DNA from: Alkalicoccobacillus murimartini
GTDB lineage: Bacteria; Bacillota; Bacilli; Bacillales; Bacillaceae_D
Length of the DNA: 64,000 nt
Direction of reading: 5' to 3'
NCBI RefSeq assembly: GCF_030813245.1
Contig: NZ_JAUSUA010000008.1
Location: 62,001-126,000 of the forward strand
This document shows, piece by piece, positions 1 through 8,912 of this stretch; the stretch's first letter is position 1; each line of letters opens with the position of its first letter. The notes under the pieces are model-generated. The model worked only from the letters and a program-made list of their open reading frames with translations. It ran no database searches and was not told where the DNA came from. A program made the translations under genes and the position numbers.

Positions 1-708
1 TTCGATTTCTGCTGTTTTTTGTCCAAGTGCTTCAATTCGTTCTTTAGAAGATTCCACATCTTGTCCAATTAAATTCATTTGCTCGATCGATTGTTGAACC
101 GATGTATTCCCTTTTTTTGCATTTGTATAGGTTGTACTTGATGCTTCAGCAACGAATTGTGTACTTTCACTTATCTCTTTTAAGTTAAAGAAAATAAATG
201 AAACCGTCTCATCAATTGATTTAATCGCATCGACTTGATCATTATTATTGGACGCCAATTCCTGCATCATTTTTGCAATATCCTCTACTCCAGCACTTGT
301 TTCGCTTGCCGATACTTGTAGATGATTCGCAGCTTCTGCAGATTGAACTTTCCAATCTTCTTGTTGATGATCATGACTAGTCGGCGACTCAACTTGATGT
401 GCGCTCGATTTAGTATAGAGAGCATTCAAAAACTGGGCAAACCTATTATTCTGCGTGTCTTCTTCACTTATAAGAATGTCATCCTCTGCCTCTAGACCTT
501 CTTCAGCTTCTCGTAATGCATGAATGAGCTTGCTGTTAAAAAGAAAGGCAACCGTTCCTACTAGCGCCCAAATGAGTGCAAGTCCAACCCATAAAGTGAT
601 GTTTCCATCAAGTCCTCCGCCAAGAAGCACGGTTCCAAGAGAGATGAGCATGACACTAATAACTGCTATAAACATACTATTTTGTAGTTTTTTATGAAGT
701 CTTTTCAA
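1..708 (-). CDS. methyl-accepting chemotaxis-like protein, 3' part outside window
   Basis: Open reading frame that runs off the left edge; about 236 N-terminal residues are visible. Two hydrophobic helices (about residues 11-31 and 37-55) are followed by a long helical, Gln/Ser/Glu-rich region with heptad character, as in the cytoplasmic signalling hairpin of chemoreceptors. It stops just before the conserved hairpin tip would be expected. There is no sizeable extracellular sensor domain, so it may sense internally or through its membrane part. I prefer the TTG at 708: an AGGAGG lies 9 nt upstream, whereas the ATG at 717 is only 1 nt from it. The downstream half would be needed to confirm the MCP tip. 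A 126-aa unknown gene ends 15 nt upstream of the TTG and is probably co-transcribed. Confidence 0.75.
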   Translation of the reverse strand, partial: MKRLHKKLQNSMFIAVISVMLISLGTVLLGGGLDGNITLWVGLALIWALVGTVAFLFNSKLIHALREAEEGLEAEDDILISEEDTQNNRFAQFLNALYTKSSAHQVESPTSHDHQQEDWKVQSAEAANHLQVSASETSAGVEDIAKMMQELASNNNDQVDAIKSIDETVSFIFFNLKEISESTQFVAEASSTTYTNAKKGNTSVQQSIEQMNLIGQDVESSKERIEALGQKTAEIE

Positions 709-722
709 ACCGAACATTCCTC

Positions 723-1103
723 CTAGCTAATCTTTGCGTTCGTTAAATCCACAAATTCAAGCGCCTGATTAATGTCTGTGAACGCACGTACACTGTCATA
801 CGAACCCGATGTTTTAGATAGACGGTTTAACTGCATTTTTAGTGAAGCACTTGGAGTAATCGTTGCATTCTTCTCAATTCTAGTAGATAGCCATCCCATT
901 AGTTCTCCCCACACAGCACTCACTTCAGGTGATGCAACAGTTGTCACATTACGGTTGTCATTCAGAAATTTCTTGATGCCTGGTTTACTAATTTGGCTAC
1001 GAACAAAGTCAGCCTGCTCTTGAGCTTCTGCCGGCGTAGTAGCCATTTCTAGATATTTAAAGTAAAACACGTCACCTTCGATTTTGTATTCATAATTTGC
1101 CAT
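723..1103 (-). CDS. hypothetical protein, possibly SpoIIAA/STAS-like fold
   Basis: 126 residues with a good GGGGGA ribosome binding site before the ATG. I do not recognise the family with certainty. Alternating short strands and amphipathic helices, and an ending of the type VRAFTDINQALEFV, recall small STAS-like (SpoIIAA-like) single-domain proteins, but this is only an impression. No signal peptide or membrane segment. It lies immediately upstream of the chemoreceptor-like gene on the same strand and 3 nt downstream of a carboxymuconolactone decarboxylase-like gene, so the four minus-strand genes from 3135 down may form one transcript. Confidence 0.6.
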   Translation of the reverse strand: MANYEYKIEGDVFYFKYLEMATTPAEAQEQADFVRSQISKPGIKKFLNDNRNVTTVASPEVSAVWGELMGWLSTRIEKNATITPSASLKMQLNRLSKTSGSYDSVRAFTDINQALEFVDLTNAKIS

Positions 1104-1106
1104 TTT

Positions 1107-1487
1107 CTATTCCCCCTGTTGTTGGTTTTCTAAAAAATCTTTAAACACGTGTACGGCATGGATCGCTTTTGGAAACCCAGCATACGCACTACAGTGATTA
1201 ATTAACTCTAAAATTTCTTCCTTTGACACACCAACGCGTAGCGCTGCATTAAAATGGTACGTTAAACCTCTACCATTATCACCTTGCGTAATTAATGAAG
1301 AGAGCGTAATAAGGGCACGTTGCTTTTTATCAAGCGCATCGTCAAGATACACATCGCCATACCCAAACTCCAGAGCAAGCTTAGCAAGTCTTGGAGAGAA
1401 TTCCTCCACTGTCTTCATCGCTTGAATGCCTCGCTCACCAGCTAACTCATCAATCATCTTCCAACCTGCTGCTGCTTTCTCACTCAT
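1107..1487 (-). CDS. carboxymuconolactone decarboxylase family protein
   Basis: 126-aa protein of the CMD/AhpD-like all-helical family. Recognisable are the KQRALITLSSLITQGD stretch and the C-terminal HFNAALRVGVSKEEILELI...YAGFPKA pattern typical of 4-carboxymuconolactone decarboxylase-type members, with the conserved His at about residue 79. There is no CxxC pair, so the peroxidase-type AhpD activity is unlikely. Substrate unknown. It is 17 nt downstream of a TPP-dependent decarboxylase/synthase-like gene on the same strand, which suggests a small catabolic operon for a keto or aromatic acid; that pathway is inference. Confidence 0.85.
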   Translation of the reverse strand: MSEKAAAGWKMIDELAGERGIQAMKTVEEFSPRLAKLALEFGYGDVYLDDALDKKQRALITLSSLITQGDNGRGLTYHFNAALRVGVSKEEILELINHCSAYAGFPKAIHAVHVFKDFLENQQQGE

Positions 1488-1503
1488 AAGATCCTCCTCT
1501 CAC

Positions 1504-3135
1504 CTAACGTCCAATCGTAGGTGGCCATTCTTCTTTGTTCACTAACACTTCAATGACAACAGGTCCTGTTACCTTTTTAGATGCAGCGTACGCCTCTGCA
1601 ATCTCTGCTTCAGTCGAACAACAGAAGCCAGTGGCTCCCATCGACTCAGCAAACTGAGTGACATTGACCCCTTTTGTATAACGAGATCCAGCGGAGAAAC
1701 CTAGGTTATTCTTCATCCCTTTATCGACCATGTCGAGCATTTCATTGTTAAAGACAACAAAGAGCATGTTCGCCCCTTCGTCTACAGCTGTGCCTATCTC
1801 TGTCCCATGCATAAAGAGACATCCGTCCCCTGTGAAACAAACAATGGACTCATCTGGTCGCGCCACTTTCGCACCAATCGCAAGACCAATTCCATTACCC
1901 ATTGCTCCAAACACATCATCAAATCGGAACGTTCCAGCCACATGCGTGGTGAAGTGCTTAATGGTATAAAAGGAGTGACTGCCATCGTCTCCATACACAA
2001 CCGCCTCATGAGGCAAAAGATCACGCAAAACTTTTACTGTACGTACGGCCGATAATCGACCAGGCTCTGGCTCAGCTGGCTGGGCCGTTTCCTTTTCGGT
2101 ATACGCACGTAAATCAAGAGCAGGAACCTCCGGGTGGTTCGCTTGCTCTAAGAGATACTTCAAGTTTACCTTCGCATCTCCCTGCACAAAAATTGTGTCA
2201 CTTTCAAGTGTTTTTCCGACAAAATCTGCATGCCAGTCAAAATGAATGACTTTTCTCGGTTCTCCACCTGCCGTTAATCCAACTGTCGACATATCACTTA
2301 GCTTTGAGCCAACGACAACCAACAGGTCACTTTCTCTGTCTTTCACATAGGCAGCAGACGCTTCAGTCCCACCTAATCCAAGTGCTCCTAAAGAAAGCGG
2401 GTGTGTCTCAACAAACGCTGCTTTTCCTCCTGGCGTTGTTATAACAGGAATCTGCCAGCGCTCAGCAAGCTCTTGAATCGAATCATAGCTTTGAGATAGG
2501 TGAGCCCCTTTTCCAAGTAGCATAAGTGGTCTCTCTGCCTCATCTAACGCTTCAATCGCGCGGCCGATGTTACCAGAAATCACATCATCATGAGCAGGAA
2601 CAGCAAACTCAAACGGCTCAACCTCACTCATTAAAATATCTAATGGAATTGAGAGATGCACAGGTCCTTTGGATCCTGTTAACGCCTGCTCCTCCGCATG
2701 TTGCAGAAGCTGCCTTAACATCTCTTTGCTCTCAACCTTCGCACTAAACTTCGTCACCGGCTTAAACAACTCAACCAGATCCGTACCAAACATACTTGAA
2801 TCCTGACCAAGCGCCTTCCCAGACATTGCAAGTGGCGGATGTCCCGTAATGAACAACACAGGAGCATGAAACGCAGCAGCCTGAGCCGCAGCCGTGATCA
2901 TGTTCGTTCCACCAGGACCCGATGTCCCAATAGCTACACCAAGCGATTGATTTTGCATCGCATAGCCTGTCGCCATATATCCAGCTCCACCCTCATGACG
3001 TGCAAGGACAAAGTCAACACCCTCTGCTTCCATCGCTAAAATAAGCGGGGAAATGGGCTTACCAGGAATACCAAAAACCTTGGTACATCCTTTTTCTTTT
3101 ATAAATTGAACCAATATAGTCGAAACCTTTGGCAT
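1504..3135 (-). CDS. thiamine pyrophosphate-dependent enzyme (acetolactate synthase/benzoylformate decarboxylase-like)
   Basis: 543 aa, normal length for the three-domain TPP enzyme family. N-terminal pyrimidine-binding domain carries the catalytic Glu48 in ARHEGGAGYMATGYA. A central domain follows, and the C-terminal pyrophosphate-binding domain has the GDG at 436-438 with the NN about 27 residues later, the standard TPP/Mg binding motif. The reaction is probably decarboxylation or condensation of a 2-keto acid; the exact substrate cannot be read from sequence. A short second copy of its N-terminal coding sequence lies 0.93 kb upstream at 3967-4069. A GGAGGG-like site (AGGAGGGC) precedes the ATG. 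Confidence 0.88.
   Translation of the reverse strand: MPKVSTILVQFIKEKGCTKVFGIPGKPISPLILAMEAEGVDFVLARHEGGAGYMATGYAMQNQSLGVAIGTSGPGGTNMITAAAQAAAFHAPVLFITGHPPLAMSGKALGQDSSMFGTDLVELFKPVTKFSAKVESKEMLRQLLQHAEEQALTGSKGPVHLSIPLDILMSEVEPFEFAVPAHDDVISGNIGRAIEALDEAERPLMLLGKGAHLSQSYDSIQELAERWQIPVITTPGGKAAFVETHPLSLGALGLGGTEASAAYVKDRESDLLVVVGSKLSDMSTVGLTAGGEPRKVIHFDWHADFVGKTLESDTIFVQGDAKVNLKYLLEQANHPEVPALDLRAYTEKETAQPAEPEPGRLSAVRTVKVLRDLLPHEAVVYGDDGSHSFYTIKHFTTHVAGTFRFDDVFGAMGNGIGLAIGAKVARPDESIVCFTGDGCLFMHGTEIGTAVDEGANMLFVVFNNEMLDMVDKGMKNNLGFSAGSRYTKGVNVTQFAESMGATGFCCSTEAEIAEAYAASKKVTGPVVIEVLVNKEEWPPTIGR
3033..3111. repeat. direct repeat copy A (inside TPP gene 5' end)
   Basis: 79-bp segment of the TPP gene that recurs at 3967-4045 with one visible mismatch. 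Weaker similarity continues to the start codon on both copies. Confidence 0.9.
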
Positions 3136-3435
3136 TATAGCCCTCCTTGCTTTTTTTCTTAATCCTAATAAAACTTCCTTTTTATATATCGGCAGGCAGG
3201 AAGAAAGTTTCTAGTTTTTTATAGGGATTTAGTAGGAGTATGTATTATTTTGGTTTTATAATAGATGTAATGATCTTTATATCGGCATTTGTGTAGGTAT
3301 TAATGAAGGGGAGTTTGACAATAAGAGATAGGTTGATAGGAAAAGATTAAAAAGAGGGATAAAAATACATATAAAGTAGTATATAATGTAAAATAATGTT
3401 TCAGAATTCACTTTACACAATTGGGGGCTCTGCTA
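3136..3435. other. intergenic region between divergent genes
   Basis: AT-rich spacer between the TPP gene (minus) and the kinase fragment (plus), expected to hold both promoters. Short pieces near 3281-3315 (TATCGGCATTT, GGGGAGTTT) recur near 4146 and 4261, as if the upstream region was duplicated along with the TPP gene start. No gene seen. Confidence 0.5.
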
Positions 3436-3978
3436 ATGGGTAGTAAAGATATCATTAATACATTTGGATTTAATCTAAATCAAGATGTAGAAAGTATTTA
3501 CGAATATTCTCCCGTATATAAAGTAGGTCATTACATAATAAAACGAACGCAATCACCCCTTCAAAAAGCACTTAATTTGATGAACTATACAACCTATCTA
3601 AAGGAACATCATGTTCCGATTGTCACTCCAGTGAACTTACATGTAGAGAACCCACAATCTATTGAAGGAAAAAGCTATGTCGTATATCCATTCATAGCCG
3701 GATCCGATTATGAGCCAAGTTTACTTTCGTTAAAACAATCTGGTGAGCTATTAGGACGTATTCATTCCTTATCTCCAAAAGAAAATGAGTTTAACTTACC
3801 CATGTATGATGTGTTTGATTTCAATACTGAAGAAGTAGAAGAACATATCGAGAAAATTAGTAGTCACTCAAAAAAAGTAGATTCAACGATAGATGTGGCT
3901 TTTTTAGAGGGAGAGTTGAAGAAATATATACACACACAAACTCTTTTGCAAAAGTCCGAATTACCGTCGCTAAAATAA
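3436..3978 (+). pseudogene. truncated aminoglycoside-phosphotransferase-family kinase
   Basis: About 180 residues that match the N-lobe and first part of the C-lobe of APH/choline kinase-like phosphotransferases: an ATP-binding-lobe Lys (YIIKRTQSP), a hinge (YVVYPFIAG) and a GELLGRIHSL helix. The catalytic HGD and following Mg-binding loop are absent because the frame enters the duplicated TPP sequence at about 3967 and stops at 3978. Start chosen at ATG 3436, 8 nt after GGGGGCT; a TTG at 3421 is in frame but lies before that site. Most likely a broken gene without kinase activity. Substrate unknown. Confidence 0.7.
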
Positions 3979-4069
3979 GCGGGGAAATGGGCTTACCAGG
4001 AATACAAAAAACCTTGGTACATCCTTTTTCTTTTATAAATTGAACTATCATTGATGAAACTTTTGGCAT
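3967..4069 (-). pseudogene. remnant: duplicated 5' end of the TPP enzyme gene
   Basis: Thirty-four codons starting with ATG at 4069 translate to nearly the same N-terminus as the TPP enzyme (MPKVSSMIVQFIKEKG against MPKVSTILVQFIKEKG), then the similarity ends abruptly at about 3967 where kinase sequence begins. The upstream 60 bp (with its own CCTCC site) is diverged from the first copy. This therefore looks like the start of a former paralogous gene that lost its body, rather than a recent copy. Confidence 0.8.
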
Positions 4070-4707
4070 TGTTGTCCTCCATTATTCAAAATGCATGGCA
4101 ATCTTAGCCACTTGTCATCAATATTTCATGATGAATCTTCTTTTTTATCGGCATTTGTTCTTAATCTTTCTAGTATTATTCTATATTAAGTGCAAGAGAA
4201 CGTTCGCAATATAGGATTTATGGAGAAATAGAAGAATTCATGTGTATAGGTATGAAATAAGGGGAGTTTTAAAAATATGAAAATGATTGTTTTGGGGGAT
4301 TGGCTCAAAGATTTTATCATAATAAAGTAGTTCTAGGTAGATAAAAGTTAAATTAGCATTACAAACTCTTATTAAGGGTGGATTGATTAAAAAATATCTT
4401 TGTTCTACAACTTAATTTGTCATAAAGCTCTTCTTATCATTATTTGATTTCTCCCCCTTAAAAGTACCATTATCAATAGGATATAATTAGTTAACCCGCC
4501 ACAACTAATCATAAAGAACAAAATCATTACAACTTAAGTATTTTTTACTATTTATTGTCCTAATTCTATATCAAATTATATTTTATTTTATGATGAACCT
4601 TTTATATAAAGAGAAATAGTTAAATTAAATACTTTATGTAAAATAATGATTTTTGTTATATAATATTAATTGACCGACCTAAATATCTAAAATTCAGGGG
4701 TGTAAAC
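4070..4707. other. AT-rich non-coding region
   Basis: 638 bp with no convincing gene. The first part is probably the old promoter region of the truncated TPP paralog. A TATAAT at 4659-4664 could be the -10 element of the following plus-strand gene; no good -35 is visible. Confidence 0.5.
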
Positions 4708-5910
4708 ATGATTGAAGAAAACCCAATGTATACTAAAAGATTTCAATTAAAATTAGATAGAGATTCTGAAACCCCTTTAAACTCTTGGGAAATCTCTAAT
4801 TTCATTAATCAGTTGACAAGTTATTATTATAAAAATGAGCTAATTAATGCTATTTCACATGCATTAAATAATAATATATCTGCTGAAAATATCTTTATTT
4901 TAAGTGAATCTTTTAGTCTAAATAAGACATATGAAAAGATTGATATACTAAATATTCCCGATGATTTGCTTCAGCTTTACTATATTGGTGATCCTATTAG
5001 CCTTTTTCCAAATAGAGAACTATTTACTTTAAATCTTCTCTTTAATATGGTTAGAACTATAAATAAAACATTATATAATAATAAACCTAGATTAAGATTA
5101 CATAACAATATCATGATAGAAATATTTAAAAGTTACGATCAAGATTTTAAGAACGTTACTAAATTTATTTTTTTGCAAACAAAGGATTTACTCTATAAAG
5201 TTCCTCATAAAACTATACAAGACAAAAACCTATGTGAAACAAAATTAAATCAAATATCAAAAATAATCTCTGGATATCTTAATACTTTTAATGATTATGA
5301 ATCAAATAAAATTAATATCAACTCATTAACCGAATACCTAATGAGTGACTCAGATATTAAAATCGAATCTAAAAATTTCGAGGTACTTAAAAACAAATAT
5401 TTCAATAAATTCTTATACTATTTCTCTAAAGTTTCAAGACCAGTTGTAGGCATACATTTAGAAGAAGAAAGAAAAATCAAAATTATTGGTAAATCTCATA
5501 TAAACAAAAAAATACAAGACGAGTTGTTCTTTGACACAAAGTCCATAACTCATAACAGCCCCCTATCAGCGTTATTTGAAGCAGGACTCGGGCTTGGTCA
5601 ACTGTCCATTGAACAAGAAAGGTTAAAGCTAGAAAAAGAAAAACATGAGTGGGAGAGGAAAAAAACTAATATTGAATTACAAACATTAGAACTTGAAAAA
5701 CTTAATAAACAATTAGAAGTACAAAGTAAGATGGAGCTTCTTCTTAAAAAAGAAGGTCTAGATCAAATACAAAACATTACTAATCCCTATATAAAGCAAA
5801 ACTTGATTGATACTAGAAAAAGAATATTTGAAGGATATACTACACTAGTAAATAAAAATGAATTGATAGTAAATAGAGAAGAAACAAAAATTATAGATGT
5901 TAGTATCTAA
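4708..5910 (+). CDS. hypothetical coiled-coil protein of an AT-rich accessory patch
   Basis: 400 aa; family not recognised. The N-terminal 230 residues are rich in Asn, Ile, Lys and Tyr and appear helical without membrane segments. A short YYFSKVSRPVVGIHLEEERK stretch is followed by a region with SPLSALFEAGLGLGQLS, then by a charged coiled coil (about residues 295-345, EQERLKLEKEKHEWERKK type). Codon use is strongly A/T-biased compared with the core genes, which suggests horizontal transfer. GGGGTG precedes the ATG by about 6 nt. It is convergent with the DUF262 gene and shares a bidirectional terminator with it. Possibly a partner or a separate defence gene; function unknown. Confidence 0.75.
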   Translation: MIEENPMYTKRFQLKLDRDSETPLNSWEISNFINQLTSYYYKNELINAISHALNNNISAENIFILSESFSLNKTYEKIDILNIPDDLLQLYYIGDPISLFPNRELFTLNLLFNMVRTINKTLYNNKPRLRLHNNIMIEIFKSYDQDFKNVTKFIFLQTKDLLYKVPHKTIQDKNLCETKLNQISKIISGYLNTFNDYESNKININSLTEYLMSDSDIKIESKNFEVLKNKYFNKFLYYFSKVSRPVVGIHLEEERKIKIIGKSHINKKIQDELFFDTKSITHNSPLSALFEAGLGLGQLSIEQERLKLEKEKHEWERKKTNIELQTLELEKLNKQLEVQSKMELLLKKEGLDQIQNITNPYIKQNLIDTRKRIFEGYTTLVNKNELIVNREETKIIDVSI

Positions 5911-5922
5911 TTTATATTTTAA

Positions 5923-5954
5923 AAAAGACCACTTATCATAAATAGTGGTCTTTT
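5923..5954. terminator. bidirectional rho-independent terminator
   Basis: Perfect 11-bp inverted repeat AAAAGACCACT / AGTGGTCTTTT around a 10-nt loop, with A/T runs on both sides. It separates the convergent coiled-coil gene and DUF262 gene. Confidence 0.85.
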
Positions 5955-5996
5955 ATTTAATGTATATACAATTCGCAGTCAATTTGTAAAAAAAGA

Positions 5997-7175
5997 TTAA
6001 TTAAATAACTCTTCTAAATCAATTATGTTGATCAATTCTCTCATTTTTTTTGGATTGGTTGAAGATGCATTGTATTCGGGATCTTCGAGATATGAATGCT
6101 TAAATAGATTTGACACGTAATCAAGAAATTTTTCTAAGGCAAATTCGTCATCAAGAACCTCTAATGAAATCCCGTAAGAAATCATTCTATGGAAAATCCC
6201 TGCCAATAACATACCGATTGATACCTGGAATTTATAATTTCTGCTAGATATACCGTAAATTTCTTTAGAAAATGGAAATTCTACTCTCTTTCCTATTAAT
6301 TCAATTATTTTATTAAAATTTTCAAAGCTGTCTTTTACAAATAAGAAATTGTCATGTGCATAAATCGATTCATTTTTTTCCAATTGAGATTTTTGCTTCA
6401 TGTACTCCTCTGCATATATAGAAGATTTAGAATAACTCTCATTAATACCGCTCTCAAGGATATTCATTAGTACAAAGATACTCTCTTGCACTTTCTTTTT
6501 TTGATATCTATCTTTAGTTGCATTATAAGCATTCTGAAGCTCTTTAGAAGTTTTATTATCAACCATGTCTTTTGCGAATTTATTAACATAGTTGTTTAGA
6601 TTAGAATTATAAACTGCATGTCTAATTTCTTGAGGTGTTAATGGTTTAGTCCCTTTGTTGTATCTATTAAATATCTCTAGCTCAAAATCAAGTCCCGGAA
6701 AGTCAGTGAATACAATCGCTGCAAGTTTATGTGTTAATATTTTTTGTTTTGTGTCAAAATCTAAGTCATTAAATTTACTTCCATTCAAACTATTTAACAG
6801 TTTCAGGCCAGACAAGCTGAATTTATTTTCCTTAAATCTATAAAAAGCCCTTAGCCTGTGTTGTCCATCTACTACATTTAAAACTTGTAATCCCTCAAAT
6901 CGATCATTTGCTAAAAAAACTGGAGGGATAGGTATACCCACTAATAATGATTCTATTAATGAGCTCTCATCTATAATAGACGATCTATAATCTCTTTGAT
7001 AATCTGGTGCTATAATTATCGAATCCGATAGCTCTAACTTTAATTCCTCTTCCAATAACGTTATGTCTTCCACGTTTTGTAATGTAAAACCATTAGAGAT
7101 TTGTTTTATTATATCTTTTATAGCTATATTCTGTGGTTTATGAGTTGCTGCAGAAAACTCTTCCATCTTATTCAT
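5997..7175 (-). CDS. DUF262 (ParB-like/GmrSD-type) domain protein
   Basis: About 392 aa with the DUF262 core: a PDYQRDYR strand near residue 60, then VVDGQHRLRAF near residue 103, the DGQ(H/Q)R motif of the ParB-like NTPase/nuclease fold found in GmrS/GmrD type IV restriction and other phage-defence proteins. There is no recognisable DUF1524 HNH nuclease motif in the C-terminal half, which is helical, so it is shorter than classical GmrSD fusions. The start region overlaps the end of the FRG gene (GATGAATAA); ATG 7175 or ATG 7166 are both possible. Co-transcription with the FRG gene is very likely. Defence role is inference from family and context. Confidence 0.82.
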   Translation of the reverse strand: MNKMEEFSAATHKPQNIAIKDIIKQISNGFTLQNVEDITLLEEELKLELSDSIIIAPDYQRDYRSSIIDESSLIESLLVGIPIPPVFLANDRFEGLQVLNVVDGQHRLRAFYRFKENKFSLSGLKLLNSLNGSKFNDLDFDTKQKILTHKLAAIVFTDFPGLDFELEIFNRYNKGTKPLTPQEIRHAVYNSNLNNYVNKFAKDMVDNKTSKELQNAYNATKDRYQKKKVQESIFVLMNILESGINESYSKSSIYAEEYMKQKSQLEKNESIYAHDNFLFVKDSFENFNKIIELIGKRVEFPFSKEIYGISSRNYKFQVSIGMLLAGIFHRMISYGISLEVLDDEFALEKFLDYVSNLFKHSYLEDPEYNASSTNPKKMRELINIIDLEELFN

Positions 7176-7935
7176 CACCTGCTCTCAAATATTCTAAAAT
7201 ACTTTGTTTCATTATTATATCTTTTGACACAGATTGTAACTCTGGATATAGAGTAGTAAATCCTATTCCCATGGAATATAAAGAAGAAAGAATATCTCGT
7301 TTATATTCACCTTTAATAACTAACCTTCTTAATATATTATCATCTACAATTTTATTGAGAGGAGATTTTAAGGGGTCAATTATATCTTGAAAATAAACAA
7401 ACAAACCATTTTGAGCATTAATTCTTTCATTTAACTTTCTTGATTTAATCGCTACAGGTCCTTCATATGATTCCAAGTTTAGACTTTCACCATTTGCAAT
7501 ATTTAATATTTCTGAACGATGAGCAAACTTATTATTTAACTTTATTGGATTTAAAAACCATACTTCTGCATTTTTGTTCTCTTCATCTTCAAATGCATTT
7601 TCTACTGCAAACATTAAGGATACAACATGAGAAAAAGTGAAATCTAATAACCTTGTAGGTATACCATAGTGTTGTGCATAGACCATCCACTCATAATCAC
7701 TATTTAAATCCGTAGGGAATTTCATATAGTTATGAGAGCTTATTTTAAATTCATTTAAAAAATATTGTATCGCTGTTCTGGAAAATTTTCTTATATTACT
7801 TTTATCTAATCTAAGAGAACTTGGTAGTAATTCATATTCACCGCCTTGTCCCCTTGATAACATAAATTCATTTGGTAATGACTCAACGAATTCAGTAAAT
7901 TGACTTAACTTCTCTATGGGTTCAGTAGTATTCAT
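7168..7935 (-). CDS. FRG domain-containing protein
   Basis: 255 aa from the ATG that follows AAAGGA by 6 nt. It carries the FRG-domain hallmarks: the FxxRGQ-type signature (here FMLSRGQ near residues 24-30), PSSLRLD, and the YAQHYGIPTRLLDFT motif near residue 85, followed by a helix with ...SLMFAVENA. The biochemical activity of FRG domains is not settled; they recur in bacterial defence islands. First gene of an overlapping two-gene unit with the DUF262 protein. AT-rich like its partner. Confidence 0.85.
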   Translation of the reverse strand: MNTTEPIEKLSQFTEFVESLPNEFMLSRGQGGEYELLPSSLRLDKSNIRKFSRTAIQYFLNEFKISSHNYMKFPTDLNSDYEWMVYAQHYGIPTRLLDFTFSHVVSLMFAVENAFEDEENKNAEVWFLNPIKLNNKFAHRSEILNIANGESLNLESYEGPVAIKSRKLNERINAQNGLFVYFQDIIDPLKSPLNKIVDDNILRRLVIKGEYKRDILSSLYSMGIGFTTLYPELQSVSKDIIMKQSILEYLRAGDE

Positions 7936-8128
7936 ATAAGTTCCTTTCACCACCTGTTATATAGCACACTAGAAATATACCATATTTTCCAAATATAAAT
8001 ATACATAAATAAAAATCTTATTTACTCAATTATGATTAGGAAAAAAAACTATCCTACATTTGATAAATTTAGAAGCAGTTAATTGTGATGTAATGGCCTG
8101 TGTTCACTCATATAGTTCATTGAAACAC

Positions 8129-8157
8129 AAAAAAGACCTGTCCAAGGACAGATCTTT
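8129..8157 (-). terminator. rho-independent terminator of the SDR gene
   Basis: AAAGACCTGTCC / GGACAGATCTTT hairpin with a 2-nt loop and, on the minus strand, a following T run. It lies 18 nt beyond the SDR stop codon. Confidence 0.85.
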
Positions 8158-8174
8158 GAAAAAATGATATTCAA

Positions 8175-8912
8175 TTACTGCGCTGTATACCCGCCATCAA
8201 CAATCAAACTATTCCCAGTCATATAAGAAGAATCATCAGAAGCCATGAATAATACGGCTTTTGCCATTTCTTCAGCTTGACCAAGACGTTTCATAGGTGT
8301 CATTTCAGATAAAACTTGTTTGTTTTCTTCTGGAATAATTGGTGTATCAATAAAGCCTGGGCATAGTGCGTTCACACGAATGTTTTGATCTGCATACTCA
8401 AGAGCAAGAGAACGAGTTAAATTAACAACCCCACCTTTTGCTGCGTTGTATGCTGCTGAACCAGGTGATCCAACCCAACCGTACATAGAAGCCGTGTTCA
8501 CAATCGAACCGCCACCTGACTTCATCATTTCACGGATCGATTCACGAGCAACTAAGAAGACACCATCTAAATCAACATTAACCGTGTTGCGCCACTCGGA
8601 GTATTCTAATTCGTGCGTTGGATGAACACGTCCGATTCCCGCATTGTTGAACACGACATCAACCGTGCCAAACGTTTCAACTGTTTGTTTGAAGACATTG
8701 GCAACGTCTTCTTCACTTGTAATATTTGCTTTTATAAAAAGAGCTTCTGCATTAAGCGTTTTCAATTCTTCTTCAAAAGCTTTGCCCTTCTCTTCATTTA
8801 AATCAACTAGAACCACTTTGGCTCCTTCAGAAACGAATAATTTCGCCGTTGCTGCACCAATACCAGATGCACCACCAGTAATCACTGCTACTTTATCTTG
8901 TAATTTCCCCAT
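8175..8912 (-). CDS. SDR-family NAD(P)-dependent oxidoreductase
   Basis: 245-aa classical short-chain dehydrogenase: TGGASGIG cofactor loop (residues 12-19), NNAG (89-92), Ser142, and the YxxxK pair Tyr155/Lys159, ending with the DGGYTAQ tail typical of glucose-1-dehydrogenase-like members. Asp in the VDLNE strand-2 end suggests NAD(H) preference. Substrate unknown. AGGGGG precedes tandem ATGs (8915 and 8912); the second has the better 7-nt spacing. Transcribed divergently from a TetR-type regulator that probably controls it. Confidence 0.9.
   Translation of the reverse strand: MGKLQDKVAVITGGASGIGAATAKLFVSEGAKVVLVDLNEEKGKAFEEELKTLNAEALFIKANITSEEDVANVFKQTVETFGTVDVVFNNAGIGRVHPTHELEYSEWRNTVNVDLDGVFLVARESIREMMKSGGGSIVNTASMYGWVGSPGSAAYNAAKGGVVNLTRSLALEYADQNIRVNALCPGFIDTPIIPEENKQVLSEMTPMKRLGQAEEMAKAVLFMASDDSSYMTGNSLIVDGGYTAQ

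Noticed and set aside
5931-5944. TTATCATAA near 5933 as another SCC-type attachment core
   Set aside because: It is in the loop of a terminator, in the opposite orientation to the rlmH site, and lacks the flanking AACCTCATTTA.
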